Positions 48,245 through 61,241 of a DNA stretch of 64,000 nucleotides are shown piece by piece (positions within the stretch are counted from its first letter, which is position 1; every line of letters starts with the position of its first letter). This stretch comes from Welwitschia mirabilis (Eukaryota > Gnetophyta > Gnetopsida > Welwitschiales). The notes under the pieces are model-generated. The model saw nothing but the letters and a program-made list of their open reading frames with translations. It was not told where the DNA came from and made no database searches. The translations under genes and the position numbers were made by a program. The stretch spans positions 298,225,257 through 298,289,256 of the forward strand of contig JBOZIK010000001.1 in assembly GCA_051453625.1 (NCBI GenBank), written 5' to 3'.

Positions 48245-49420
48245 ATTCATTTGTCGAAGAAACCTTATGAAGGAGCTCTAAAAACAAGTGATAAGAATAA
48301 TCATTTATATATCTCCAAAAATATATAAATAATTCTAAAAGATAATCATATAAACCTTGGCTTTTTCATCTTTTAATTATTGTAATGCAATAGACAAATC
48401 TACTTTATACAAATGATTATCTTTTCCAAAGATAGTTGCATTAGAGGGGAAAGTAAATTCAAGGAAGACATTTAAGATTTTGTAATAGATCAATCTTTTT
48501 AAAAAAAGATTGAAATATTGCTTAGAAAATTTTGAGAGGATCCCTTCTAGAGTATCACACAAACATTATTCTATATTAATTGAATGAGGAGAAGAATTAC
48601 CTTTAAAAAAGTAAAAGAATTTACAAGAAGCCTTGTCTCACATATGAAGCCATGAAAGATGAACTTAAAGTTGCTTATGACTAGCCCTATGTTGATTTTG
48701 GTGAATTTTATATTGAAAAGAGTATAAAAAGGACAACTCTGTATTCATACCATTTTCTCCATTAATTTTGGATTGATATTCTTAGACATCTAACATGAGT
48801 TTAATCTTATAATTGTGGATCTCTCTTGAATTTAACTTGTTAAAGTATCTTACTAAACTTTGGTAGTGGCTTATTTTCACTAATAAATCTAATTAGTATT
48901 ATCAAGAGGTCTCAATGATAAGTTCCATAGTTAGAAAATGGAATTACCTAAAGGATTACTTTGAAGGAAGGAAGTCTTAGAAATGAAAGAATCCTAAGAA
49001 GGGGATGAGTTATTATGATGCTATATGAACTACATGATAGAAGACTGATTATATACAAATTATGTACAATCTGCCTTAACTAGAAATTCCTTCTTCTCAG
49101 GGAAATAAACTAAATTGTTATTAGATAAATAGGCTCAATCAAGATAAGAGGAGATCTAGGCATTTTCCATATGAGTACTATTCTAAGTAAACCACCATGA
49201 GATATTAGAGTTCTTGCAATTATGATTACCAACTTGAATATTAAACTTATTTTTAAATGAGGCCAAATAGATAATCCTAATTACCTAGACTTTGACATCT
49301 ACCTCCTTTTTTATCGACAATATTTTTAGTCATATTAAAATTTCCATTCATTATCCAAACTAATTTTGGTAAATATTGAATGAGTCATTACTACAACTAA
49401 AAGCATACATTAGTTTGATA
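48245..49420 (-). pseudogene. LINE ORF2 remnant, endonuclease half (minus strand)
   Basis: On the minus strand, IMNGNFNMTKNIVDKKGGR (49301-49362) matches the W-(I/L)-x-G-G-D-F-N-x-x-x motif of the L1 apurinic-type endonuclease, with the catalytic Asp replaced by Asn (GNFN). It is followed, after a frameshift, by ISWWFT-x-NSTHMENA and SSYLD (about 49130-49180), corresponding to F-T-W-N-N...S-R-L-D. Further left is a linker with the open run 48377-48562 (ILSKFSKQYFNLFLKRL), which I cannot place. Same strand and family as 43607-45955, which would follow it directly if the plus-strand LINE were removed. This is most simply one LINE split by another. Confidence 0.65.
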
Positions 49421-49644
49421 TTTTTTTTATCTTATAAGAAGGCACCTTATTTTGTTGAATTATTCCACTTTATCCCTTATTATCCTAAGTTGGTCATCAA
49501 TTTTATCTGGAGTTATGTTTTTATTAGTCCCAAGTTCTCTTGAGTTTCATATTCTTAATTTTGCCAAATTCATTTTCATATTTTAAGCTAGTTTAGGAGC
49601 TCTTTCCAACCATTTTTTATCATTACATGATGTTAAATTTTAAT

Positions 49645-50015
49645 ATAAAAAAACATCTTCCAACTACCTTCTAATATTAACTTATTTCATTTTTAACAAA
49701 ATAATGAGTATAAAGGAAATGCCCGTGCATCATTTTAGCATACAATTATAGGATAGTTTGATTGTTAAAGTAATAAAAATATTAGCTAAATATTAAGTTA
49801 GTCTAGTATTAGTTTAGATCCAATAATAGTGGGATTTGAATCCTTAACTTTAGAGTTAGCTTTATTAATTTATTGTTTCAAGTTTTATATAACATAATGT
49901 ATTTAAACCAAGTTTAAATGAATAGAAATTTAAGTTGTTCTAATTACATTCTTTCATGATTCAACTCCCCTTCATGACCATTCTTACACTTCCATGAATT
50001 TCAATATATCCATGC
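49645..50015 (+). repeat. diverged partial copy of block S6
   Basis: Aligns to 43075-43440: shared aaaaaacat-ttccaac, tttttaacaaaataat, and gtgggatttgaatccttaac matching gtgggatgtggatccttaac. It is clearly more diverged than the other S6 copies. It lies just beyond the minus-strand LINE, whose other end also abuts S6. Confidence 0.65.
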
Positions 50016-50028
50016 AACTCATGCACTA

Positions 50029-50056
50029 ACAAACAAACAAATAAATAAATAAATAA
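50029..50056. repeat. microsatellite (AAAC)3(AAAT)4
   Basis: A simple tetranucleotide run, directly readable. Confidence 0.9.
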
Positions 50057-51134
50057 GGATCTTACCTCCTTAAGTAACACTACCATGCATATGATGGTGC
50101 AAGAGTAGTACCACCTTCAGTAGAAAATTGAGGACATAATGAATCATGGATATAATAACTAAGCTTCTTTTACTTCCTACTCTCTTAGCATCCCTTATGG
50201 AGAAGTTCTTCTTTTAATATTAGAATCTTTCTAGTTAAAATTGGGAGTACCTTAATCCCTTAAAATCATTTCGTCTATCCTCATGATATGTAATATTTCA
50301 TAAGTTTTAAAGTTTTTCTTTTATATTTTTTAGAATGCTGGTTGTGTTGTTTTCGTAGCTTTTTCCCCATACATCTAAACATGAACTTGCCATATGCGAT
50401 TAGATTCTTATGTTTATACCATTTTTTATCAATAATTGGTGAATTTTGTGTCATTTATTATTCCCTTTTTATGATAAAAACTTTATAATTATCGATATTT
50501 GTATTATGAATTATTTCACTTTTATTATGAGCATTTTGTAACTATAATTTAAAGTTAATGAGACTTTCATTTTCCAAAAAAGATAAATATTTAGAAAATT
50601 TTAACATGAAATGATAATAAATAAAATAATCCACATTATATAGTTTATTCAAGAAGAAATTTAATAATTAAGTCATACGACGTATCTTACACGTGATAAA
50701 ATAAAACATAATAATAAAAGATGAAGAAAGAGAATAAAGCTTAGACTATGGGAGGTAAAGGTAGGAGTTTAAAGATATCATAAATCATAAGATCAAGAAC
50801 AAAGTCACATACACTATCTTAGATAACATTTCACCAAGTGATATCTAATAGTATTACATTATGAATGAGGGTATAAGAATTGACCAATACTAACTACTAT
50901 TAAGCATTTAATTTGATCTTACTTGAAGCTAACACAGATTTCTAATTAGAAGGCCAATGTCAAATATTGACCAAATAGGTGACATTTCTTTGTCAACCAA
51001 AATGTTTTATATTTTTTAGCTTCTAGTAAGAGAAAAAATTTTGAAGAGATAAGTAATGCATACTTTGTAATAATTAGTGTCAACTATTTTAGAAGTAGTA
51101 TGCATTAACTTAAAACATGATTAGCATTAGTTGA
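50057..51134. other. single-copy-looking DNA upstream of the acidic-repeat gene
   Basis: I found no match to the duplicated blocks here and no retroelement motif. If the frame at 51135 is a gene, its promoter or earlier exons would lie in this stretch. ttgataaattgtttaatag before 51190 could even be a splice acceptor. I cannot place a start site. Confidence 0.3.
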
Positions 51135-51623
51135 TTGATGATTTCTTATAACATTATCCATAAGGCAGTATTGATAAATTGTTTAATAGACATAGATGAC
51201 CTTTCTGAAGACGTAATCATGGAAATGAAAATAGATAAAGAAGTTAATGAATCATCACCTATGGAGATAGATGAAGAGGTTTATGAGAATTCAATAATGA
51301 ATATGAATAAAGATGAAGAGGTTAGTGAAGCATCATCTATGGAGATAGATGATGAGGTTTATGAGGATTCAAATAGCAATATGGATATAGATGAAGAGGT
51401 TAGTAAAGCAATACTTATCAAGACAGATGGTAATATTTACGAAGATTTAAGCATGGATATGGATATAAATGAAGAGGTTAATGAAGCAAAACCTATGGAG
51501 AGAGATGAAAAGATTTATGAGGACTTCATTATGTATATGGATATATATGAAAAATTTAATGAAAGTTTAGATATGGATTTAAGTATTACAAATGTCCTTG
51601 CCATTGAATTTTGTAAGATATAA
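51135..51623 (+). CDS. acidic protein of 26-residue tandem repeats, candidate gene exon
   Basis: This 162-codon frame is the only convincing protein-coding candidate in the window. After about 40 residues it consists of four 78-bp (26-residue) units starting at 51261, 51339, 51417 and 51495, with a partial unit before. The unit consensus is about MEIDEEVYEDSxMxMDIDEE followed by VxEAxx. Each unit is two 13-residue halves carrying (I/K)DEEV(Y/S/N)E. It is strongly acidic, with no signal peptide, membrane segment or zinc motif. The units have diverged from each other without gaining a stop or frameshift, which suggests selection on the protein. Met51135 is the first ATG after a stop. The start could instead be internal if an acceptor at 51188-51189 is used. 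Near the end, ttttgtaagata is a good splice donor, so the stop at 51621-51623 may lie in an intron. Function and localisation unknown; no family recognised. Confidence 0.55.
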   Translation: MMISYNIIHKAVLINCLIDIDDLSEDVIMEMKIDKEVNESSPMEIDEEVYENSIMNMNKDEEVSEASSMEIDDEVYEDSNSNMDIDEEVSKAILIKTDGNIYEDLSMDMDINEEVNEAKPMERDEKIYEDFIMYMDIYEKFNESLDMDLSITNVLAIEFCKI

Positions 51624-51983
51624 TTAAGAGAGGAAAAAAAAAGGGGAAGATATTTCTCATATTCTTATCTAAATGAGCCTTTACCAAAAATCAAAAAATG
51701 CATTAATCTTGGAAATCATAGCTTTAATGTCATCACACATTGCAACATTATAAATTTCAAAATTCATATTCCTATTAATAGAACAAAGTTCTTGCAAAAG
51801 CAGATTAAACATCTCTTGAAAATGCACTTGTCATGGCCTTTCATTCTCACTTACATGACCTACTATGGCTCTCAGTAATGACATAGGACTTAGCAAGGAC
51901 TGAAAGTTAGTGACTCACTCTAGTTTATTCACTTACCAACTATTGCAATCTCATATTCATGTTTTTTTTGGTTATTTTTGTAG

Positions 51984-52096
51984 TGCAAGAAGCCATTCTT
52001 CATACAAGAATTGCCTTGCATAACAAAGAAAAAGAGCCTGAATGGACATTTAAAAAAAAAGAAAAAAGTAAAAAACAACCTGAAACTGGACTCTGA
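51984..52096 (+). CDS. possible final exon of the acidic-repeat gene
   Basis: A textbook plant acceptor, gttatttttgtag preceded by a T-run, ends at 51983. If the donor gtaagata (about 51614) is joined to it, the phase matches. The protein continues with LQEAILHTRIALHNKEKEPE, then WTFKKKEKSKKQPETGL and a stop at 52094-52096. The extension is basic and lysine-rich, complementary to the acidic repeats. The implied intron is about 370 bases and AT-rich, normal for plants. This joining is inference: no transcript was available, and both sites were chosen by eye. Confidence 0.4.
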
Positions 52097-55000
52097 TATG
52101 TCATCCAATAGTTATCCTCTTCCCATCTATTTGAAGGTTTCTCCACTAATTGAAGGTTTGTCATTATACTAATTGAGGAATAATATGATTTGTTTTCTAT
52201 GTGAAATGTTTTCCATTTGATGTCTTAGATTATACTCAAATTCTTAGGGACAATGTGTAGAATGTGTTTGAATTTGGAAACTGTATGCTTTCTTTTTGTG
52301 ATTATGTCTTAGTGATATTTTGTCTGGGAATAATTTGTTGAATTGTTGTGTTTTCAAAATGCATGAAGATATTGGATAGTGATTTCCTTTTAGTGACATT
52401 ATTTGAACCCTTTGTTCAACGTTTATGTTTGTCTTAATAACTGCATACATACAATGATTCTACTATGAAAAATACTATAACAATATCATCTTAATGATAA
52501 GGTTTGATTATCATTATTGAAAGCTGTTGTCTCCACTATTGTTCTTTATATTTGTTTTCAAAGGTGTAAATAATTCTCTAAGATAATTAGGTGTTATTGA
52601 CTTTTCGTGTTTGCTAAAACTTTGGTCATGGTATTTAAGCTACATCATCAGCAAAATTGGAAGCATTGCAGAGATGAGTATTCATGTTTTGGAGTTAGGA
52701 GTATAAGGCATTATGATGGCATTAAGACACAGCCTTTAAAGAGTTATTAAACACACGTTTTATCATTGCTTAACTGGTGGATACCTGTATTTAATATAAA
52801 AGGTGGTGAGTTTGAAATTTTGAATCTTTACTTAATACTTAACTTTTGTTAAGCCAAAAGGTAAAATAAAGTATTAATTTGGATGGTCACATATTAGACT
52901 CTATGAATAACAAGCAACAACACATGAGGAGAAGCAATTATATTGGCTAAAGGTATTTTTTGAGTATACATACCTATTTTGTTACATAAGATGCAGAATT
53001 TTCTCTTTTCCTGGTTTTTGTTTCCTATGTTTCTAGTATTTTTTGTCTTTTTTGGTTTTCTTTTTATCTATGCTTCTTTATAAGATTTTTTGACAGATTA
53101 TTTGAAATGCTTCATAGTTGCACTGTGTAGTAAGCAAGAATTTCTTCAAAAGTTTCTTGTTAAAGGTTGTGATTCCTATTCTTATTATGATATTGATTCT
53201 ATAACATAATGAAAATTAGATGGTTTGAGAGTTTTAGATTAATGTAAAAAATTTTAATAGATCCTAAACCAAGAGAACCAAATGCAAAGTAGAAGCTAGG
53301 TGTCTAGTTTAAACTTTACATTTTTCATCACATTCATCCTAAACCTAGTAATGCTATGTTGGCTAAAACAGAGAAGAAGTTGGCTATTTTTATTTTATGA
53401 GCACTTCCTACATGGGCTTTTTATTTAAGTTATTAAAACTAAAGAGTCATAGTGACAGGAAAAAACATTTACAACAAGAAGGAAATAGTTGTTTACCTAA
53501 CATTCTTTTCCCTTCTATTCAACCAACGATAATGATGAGTGGAATATCTCACTTAGGGTAAATCATCCCTCTCATTTCCAAAGTATTTCAAAAAAGAAAA
53601 TAAATTATCTTGAAAAGGATCTTTCCTTTCATAAGCTAGAAAAGACTTGCAAGTCCATGACACATAACAAAGCTTTAAGAATCAATGGAGTACAAGTTGA
53701 AGTTTTAAAATACCAATAGTAAGTGTTGAATTTCAAATTTTTTGCAACCATGAAAGATGATATTTTTAAATCTAACCTTAATAACTAATAAAAGTGAAAT
53801 TAAGGCTATCATAACCAATGTGAGAATTCTTTTATTAATAATTGAAGACAAATATCTTTACTTAACTATTTATACAAGATTGTTGTAAAGGTGCTAGTCA
53901 TATGAACTGAGGCATTACTTCCAAATATTTGAAAGGCATTGACAATGGGAGATATTTCTTAAATAACATTTATTATTCTTACAAAAAGGATAGGAATGTA
54001 TAAAATTGTAATAAAATATTTCCTTTTTAAAAATTAACTCTAAGAATACATAAAATTGCATATCACTGGACTTTATAACTAAGATCCTTTAAAATATTAG
54101 ATTTACATTGAAATTTAATCATCTTGGCTGAAATTTATTCACCTTGTTTGAATCCTTTATAGTGATGAGAATTTCATTAATATAATGTGATCTTTCTTTG
54201 AAATCCCTCATCCTTAATAGATCTCATTAGCTAATTATTCATTAATTTATACTATTAAATAAGTGTATTCAATGATCTTTTACATGTTTTCCATATCTCA
54301 TGTGTAATACAATAATGATGTAATGTTAACTAATGATTATTTTTTCTTGATTCAAGACTAGTTCAAAGATACGCAAAAACTTTTTAATTATATGAAACCA
54401 CGTTATTCTATGTCTGGCTTAGAAATAAATTTAAATACCTCTTTGTATTGTAAACTAATTAGAAAACTTATCCAAGAAAGTGGTCTATAAAATATCAATA
54501 TTCCCTTTTGTTCTAAGACTTCTAAACCTCATGTTTCATAACCAATCATAGAGAAAATCAAATGTAAAATTTTAAAGTTAATGACAAAATCCTATACCTT
54601 TTTTCTTTTTCACATTGATCACATCTTGTGGGGTTACGTTCATGCCCATCTTCATGAGGATTATAAGGGACTTAGTTGGGGTTATCTATAGCACCATTAA
54701 TTCCTATATGAATTTGAACTCCTCACCACAAAGAAATCCTTGACTAGGTTTAACTGATTAGATAGGCCCTTGCTCATCTCCTAGGTTATTAGATAAAATA
54801 TTTCTTTATATCAAATTCTTTTTAATTGTTTAAACAAATTGAAGCATTTCAATCAACGTTTTTTATCTTATATAACATAAGACAATTTTATATTTTAAAA
54901 TTTATTTTTAATAAAATACTTTAAAATATTTAGCATAATTTATTTTAACAAGAATAATATAAAATCTTATTACTTTGTTAATAATATAATTTTCAAAAAA

Positions 55001-55540
55001 TAAATTAAACTAAAAATTATTTCTTTAACCCATTAAATAAAAGAATCTATTACTATTTAAAAATTAACATATTAAAACAAGATTATATTCCTTTCTAAAA
55101 TCGTCTTATCTCATAGAATAATAATAATAAGTAGTAGTAGTTAGATTTATTACATTTATAATCATCATAATAAACTCCTCCAAAACAAATTTAAAAGAGG
55201 TAGAAGAAGTCAAGAAGAGGTTGGTAGAAAAAATCATATGGTTATGATTGGGAAGATCAAGGAAAGGAAGGATTCGTTTGATGACATCTCCTCAAGCATG
55301 CATCCCCAAAAGGGGCTAAATGAAGGCTAGTTATCCATTTCAAAAGACAATGAAATAAACTTAAGAAAATTATAGTTAATATCATTATGAGCATTATTTT
55401 AATTACTAGATAAAACCTTTTCATTCATGTTATTACTGAATTATATAATAGTAACTTTGAGATTACAATCATTAAGAGAATTGTATATATAGTCATATTT
55501 TTAAGGGGTGTTAGATAAGGATTTAACTTTGAGTAGGTTT
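52097..55540. other. single-copy-looking DNA downstream of the acidic-repeat gene
   Basis: The first few hundred bases are plausible 3' UTR. I found no further exon I could defend and no transposon motif. A short trinucleotide run lies at 55116-55142. The minus open run at 52244-52450 has no recognisable similarity. Confidence 0.35.
55116..55142. repeat. microsatellite (ATA)n(GTA)n
   Basis: ataataataataa is followed by gtagtagtagtta, directly readable. Confidence 0.9.
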
Positions 55541-58500
55541 TTCTAATCCCAATCACTCACTTACTTTAGAGAAGATTTAAATTTGATATTTGGTGAGATT
55601 TATATGCAATATATTCCTAATAGTAAAGAAGAACTTTAGTATTTCTTTTTTCCCCCTCCAAAGATCAATTATCCTTTTTTAGATTCATTATTAGTCATAT
55701 GTATTTTTCCTTCTCATGTTTAAGATTCTCATCCTTACTTTCATTTATATTTTTAAAAATAATAAGGAATTTAATATATAAAAATTCCTATTTCTTATTC
55801 TTAAAGAACTAAATAATAAGTACTACAACCTTCTTCTTTACATCACTGTAGGTGATATAATTTGTTATGTAAATGATAGTAAACTATCCATGTAGAAGGG
55901 TATCATAAAAAAAATAATATGTTACCTCGTACATAAGAAAACAACTGGGGTTAAAAGGTATGTGATTTGGATTAGATACAAAAAACATGAGTTGAATAAA
56001 CAAGAAAATATAAAGAATAAGAAGAAGAATAAGAATAAGAAAGTCCATCTACAACTCCACTTCAATAAAGACCAAGGACGCCTACTCCTATTTCCTTCTA
56101 AAAGGAAAGATATCCTTCATTAAAGTGGTGCAAAGGAGGAATAGAAGTTAAATTAAAATTATTTAACTAACAATGATAAGAAAAAATGGAGAGGTCATGA
56201 ATAGGTTTGATTAGCTCCAAAGGAACTTTACCTCTAGAGATCATAAGAGGTCTCCTCTAAGGACATCTTTTACTATTGAGTAAATATTCACTATTCTCTT
56301 TTGTTTTTATATCCCTTCTATTTATTTTGTCTCTTTTATATCATATACATATTATTTTCATGCTTGAGTAATAGAAAAAGGTATGTTTTTCTATTTAGAA
56401 AATGACCTTCCATGTACTTTTCTAGACTTTATAACTTGATTTAAACCTTGAGGGTAATGTCTAAATTGATTAAAGGGGATGAAAATCATCATAATGTTTT
56501 GAACAATAAATTGATCTGTGAATAAGATTACACATTCTATTCACTTAGAAGGTTTTGAAAAGTGAGAAATTAATGAAATTGTAAATGAACTAGGAATTTA
56601 AAGATAGGTGTTTATATCTATTTTGAAATTCTATTATTAAAAGTGAATTTTCATAATATATGTAATGCATATGAATGTTTATCAATGTTTACAAATATTA
56701 TTTATCCATTTAATTTCAATCATGAGTATGATATAAATTTTTAAATTGTTAACTAATCTCTACAACTTCACATTGCTTAATATTCACTATGGAACCACCA
56801 AATGACTAGTTGGAATACTTTTATAGATGAAATTATTAAATTTTCCTTATAAAATTTAGTAAATTAGTATGTTTTTAAGTTATAAATATCATATTTAATT
56901 TTGAATTATTATTAAACATGTTTTATCATTTTACTTTTAAAAATGTTATTAAAAGGGGATTAAATCCTCGCATTTTATTAACCAATAATCATAAGCTACT
57001 TAGATTTTGCGGAAGTTATAAAATAAAATGAAATAGCATTATCACTACTCCTACTTATGGGAGAATTATTCTTTAGGATAACTAATTCAAGAAGGAAATA
57101 AATTTTAAATATAGGATAAGTTAATAAATTAAGCTTATAGCCTAGAGCTAATACAATTTACAAAATATAAGGATTACAAATCTAAGATCTAATACTTCAT
57201 AAAATACAATGCTATCCATCTATTACTAATAAGAACATACCAATAAAATGCACAATCCCAAGGAAGTTTATGAAAGTAAGGCTTAATTAAAGGTTAAATT
57301 ATTTCTCATTTCATGCTTAAGTGATTTATTCTACACTTTACTCCACATATAATTGAAGTTACCCATCATCTCACTCGAAATTTATTATTCTTAATCTAGA
57401 TTTCTAATCACTATCATAGGGTTTGAAGTCTTTCCTTTCCTTCCCTAGCTATGAGGAAGTTAATACTTCATGAGGTATTTGTCTCACCAATCCTTACCAT
57501 TTATTGTATGTTAAATTGGTATCTACTATAGTATTTGCATCATTTGGGAAATGCACTCATATCTATGATTGGATTTACTCTTTTCTTATATCATTTAATA
57601 AAATTATGATTAGTGTATATAGAAGAATACATTTTGAATGTTATTTTCTAATTATCCATTGTATTTGTTAGTTTAATTTATTATTAGGATTTAGATAATT
57701 AATATGTTAGTATTATAATATATCTCATGCTATCCTAGTATTACCTACATTTTCTTGTAAGGTGTGATATTTCTAATACTCATTCTTTCATGATATTTAG
57801 AGCTTATAATGAATAATTTATTATCTATCTATGAATTTAGGTTCTACTTATAGTATTTCTTACTTGGCTTGGGTTTGTTTGATGGATTCTCAAAAAGGTA
57901 TTATTTTTTGTCTCTATGAGAAGAAATTAATAATATATAATCTTTAATCTTCTTTGCAAGACTTCTTTCTATTTAAATATTCATCCAAAAACTTTTATAA
58001 ACACCATATGATATCTAACTAGTGTTGTAGTCCATAATAAAGAATATTAATTAGGATCAACTATATTAAAATAGGATTCCTAATTTAATTATTTTAAACT
58101 AGTACTAATGCCTTGGCAACTAGGACACATCTTCCCTAGATTATAAATTATAATCAAAATTAAGGCATATAAGGAGTATGCGATAACGATTTAAATGGAC
58201 CTAGAGGTATCTATCTCTAATTACTTACAATTACTTTAGAATTCCTCTTTTTTTGGCCTTGAAATAGTAGCCTATGATTGAATACATCAGTTTCGTGTTG
58301 AGATTCTTCTACTAGAATTATAGAAATTAGAGCTCTATAATGTTAAATGGGAACTATATTCTTTGTCTTAGAACTAGGATGACCTACCTTTCTAAGGTAA
58401 GGTAATGCATTAATCTTTCAATAGAGGAATTAGAGACCTTGAGGTTGATGGAGATTTATGCATTGGCTTAACATTCAAAACCATTCTTTAATTATATTAT

Positions 58501-59324
58501 TTTTTTAATCTAAATAATTTAATGGACATCCATTCCTATAATTTAGAAAATAATTTCTTTGTTAAGCTTCTTACTTGTTATAGGCTATAGAGGTTAAAAA
58601 TATTTGTTAGAAATTTCACCTCTTTATAGAAAATGGTTTTTAACTATATGTAGGACAAAATTAAGTCATTTGTAAAAATCCTTAGTATCATAATTTTTAT
58701 GTTCATTAATTTTATCCGATCACTTTCTTGGAAAGTTTCAATTTTTGAAAACAAAATGAAGGTGTTAATTAAAGGTTAAGTGTGTAATGAGTATTGGTTC
58801 TAATGTTTAATAGAATACAAGATATAAAAAAAATCTATCCAATACTACACCTTGATCTTCAAGAATATTTCAAAATCTATATCTTTATTAAACCCTTTTT
58901 TTTTTAATTTTTTAATGGCATACTTTTCATAGTGATATCCCTTTGACCATTACATTGAAACAAATAGATTAAAACTTGATCATTGACATTTGGTGTAATA
59001 AACAAGAATAAATTACCTATATTTTGATAATGTAACTTAGCCTTATAGGTTTAGAGATGGATTAATGATTTTAACTAGTATACACTTGATGTTAATTTAT
59101 CTTTCTTCCTTCATAATTTTAATGAGAACCAGTGCCTTAATCTCTAGTTACTACTAATGTTCTAGGTTATATCTGAAAATATAAATAGAATAATATTTTT
59201 CATAATTCTTATTTTAGCTTATGAATGCACTTATGCTTTACTTATTAATGTTAACATTTAAATTTCCTTTGTGGCTATGAAAGTATCAATGGATGCTAAT
59301 CATTTGAATAAAGCTATTAAGTAT
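55540..59324 (+). repeat. blocks S3 (end), S4 and S5 upstream of element E
   Basis: Sequence matching 21610 and 23935 begins near 55540. It continues through S4 (55930-57410, compare 24340-25900) and S5 (57410-59324, compare 25900-27968) up to the base before the LTR of element E. No N run separates it from the single-copy stretch, so this copy is the best evidence that S3-S4-S5 is a true genomic arrangement. No gene seen. Confidence 0.75.
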
Positions 59325-59527
59325 TATTGAATTATTATCTAGATAGCCAACTCCAATATTCTTTTTTTAAATGGTGGTTAAAATCACCTTGTGATTTCTC
59401 TTTTCATGTCCATTTGTTATACTATGAGGATATTTAAACTCCTCATTAACAATAAAGCTATATGAACTTATTTAAAATAATTCTTCAAATTTAGACCTAT
59501 GATTAATGGAACATGCCCTTAATACCA
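59325..59527 (+). repeat. 5' LTR of element E
   Basis: tattgaattattatctagat to cccttaatacca. Homologous to 62107-62320. Confidence 0.85.
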
Positions 59528-59529
59528 TT

Positions 59530-59542
59530 TGGTATTAGAGCC
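59530..59542 (+). other. primer-binding site of element E
   Basis: tggtattagagcc is one transition away from the copia initiator-Met tRNA site TGGTATCAGAGCC, and is the best-preserved PBS in the window. Confidence 0.85.
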
Positions 59543-59771
59543 AACCTCCCCACTAGTTGGTTAAGCCACTATTGGTTCTAGTGATCTCTTACACACTGCT
59601 TGTCTTACCAAAAGCTTTATTGCCTTATGAAAGAATGAAGCAGCATTAGATGCAGAGATCTAATTTTAGAAGACCCCTTAGAAATAAAGGGATGGACAAG
59701 AATCTATGTTTTCCAAAATGGACAAGAATCCATGTTTCCCAAAAATGATTAGCCACAACATTCAAAAAAAA

Positions 59772-59808
59772 GGGAAGGGGGGTGGTGGGGGGGTGTGTGA
59801 TAGAGGGG
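59772..59808 (+). other. G-rich tract with quadruplex potential
   Basis: The runs are GGG, GGGGGG, GG, GGGGGGG and GGGG within 37 bases, in a window where G is scarce. Homologous positions in A, C and D (about 28375, 35085, 40370) are A-rich with at most three Gs, so the tract is specific to copy E. Confidence 0.8.
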
Positions 59809-59970
59809 TAAAACTTAGTGACCATTTAACTGATTAATGATTTAAGTTAATATTTTGGACTCTTTTGGACTTAGATCTTTAGAGAAGTTCTAGCATTAAT
59901 TTCTAAGAGATTGAGCAAATTAGATTAGGTATAAGTTATAGAAAAATCAACTGAGGTACATGATTCTTGA

Positions 59971-60539
59971 NNNNNNNNNNNNNNNNNNNNNNNNNNNNNN
60001 NNNNNNNNNNNNNNNNNNNNNNNNNNNNNNNNNNNNNNNNNNNNNNNNNNNNNNNNNNNNNNNNNNNNNNNNNNNNNNNNNNNNNNNNNNNNNNNNNNNN
60101 NNNNNNNNNNNNNNNNNNNNNNNNNNNNNNNNNNNNNNNNNNNNNNNNNNNNNNNNNNNNNNNNNNNNNNNNNNNNNNNNNNNNNNNNNNNNNNNNNNNN
60201 NNNNNNNNNNNNNNNNNNNNNNNNNNNNNNNNNNNNNNNNNNNNNNNNNNNNNNNNNNNNNNNNNNNNNNNNNNNNNNNNNNNNNNNNNNNNNNNNNNNN
60301 NNNNNNNNNNNNNNNNNNNNNNNNNNNNNNNNNNNNNNNNNNNNNNNNNNNNNNNNNNNNNNNNNNNNNNNNNNNNNNNNNNNNNNNNNNNNNNNNNNNN
60401 NNNNNNNNNNNNNNNNNNNNNNNNNNNNNNNNNNNNNNNNNNNNNNNNNNNNNNNNNNNNNNNNNNNNNNNNNNNNNNNNNNNNNNNNNNNNNNNNNNNN
60501 NNNNNNNNNNNNNNNNNNNNNNNNNNNNNNNNNNNNNNN
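59971..60539. other. assembly gap, 569 N
   Basis: A gap of estimated rather than default size, inside element E. It replaces the pre-gag segment present at 40540-40730 of copy D, which is much shorter, so the estimate may be wrong or extra sequence may be present. Open frames across it on both strands are artefacts. Confidence 1.
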
Positions 60540-61241
60540 TTCATTTGTGTTAGTGGAAGCATACAAAATCATCTAAAAGCTGTTGTAATAGATGCATAGA
60601 TTGCCATTGATATGTAATCCATAGCACTATTTTGAGGAAACGTGTTAATTCCTTGATACTAAACACCTAGCTAGTCCTATTGGCTTTATGCTTTTAAAGA
60701 ATTTCAAATAATTGATGAGCTTCTTATTTATTTATTATTAAAAAAAAAACTATTATTAGAGATTTCTTTGAGCACATTTCTTTAGTTTTGAGAATTACAT
60801 TTTTATCCATGTAAGGTTCGCATGTGATGTATGTATTGCAAATTAATAAAAATTATTTTAGTATGATGAGGAGAGAAGTTATTGAAAGAAGGATAAAATT
60901 TGATTTTAAGGCATATAACCCTTAGCCTTTTATACCTTTTTTAATAAAAGTACTTTGTTGATGGGGAGGTACGGAGGCTATGAGGTGGTAATGAAGTAAA
61001 GAAAATAATAATTAAGAAGGCTTGATTAAGATGCTTAAATCTATCAAGTTAACAATAGTAAAATTTGTAATTCCTATGAAGTAAAGGAGAAAATCATGAG
61101 TAAAAACATTAAGAAAATTTAATGGAACGAATTTTCACACATGGTAAGTAAAATGTGACTTTTACTAATTAACAAAGCTATGCAAAAAGTGATAATTGGT
61201 AAAGTACCAAAACCAAAAAAGCAAACAAGTTTAATGATGGG

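Noticed and set aside
59925-60599. Four open frames of about 200 codons on both strands
   Set aside because: They are almost entirely the 569-N gap; N codons carry no information.
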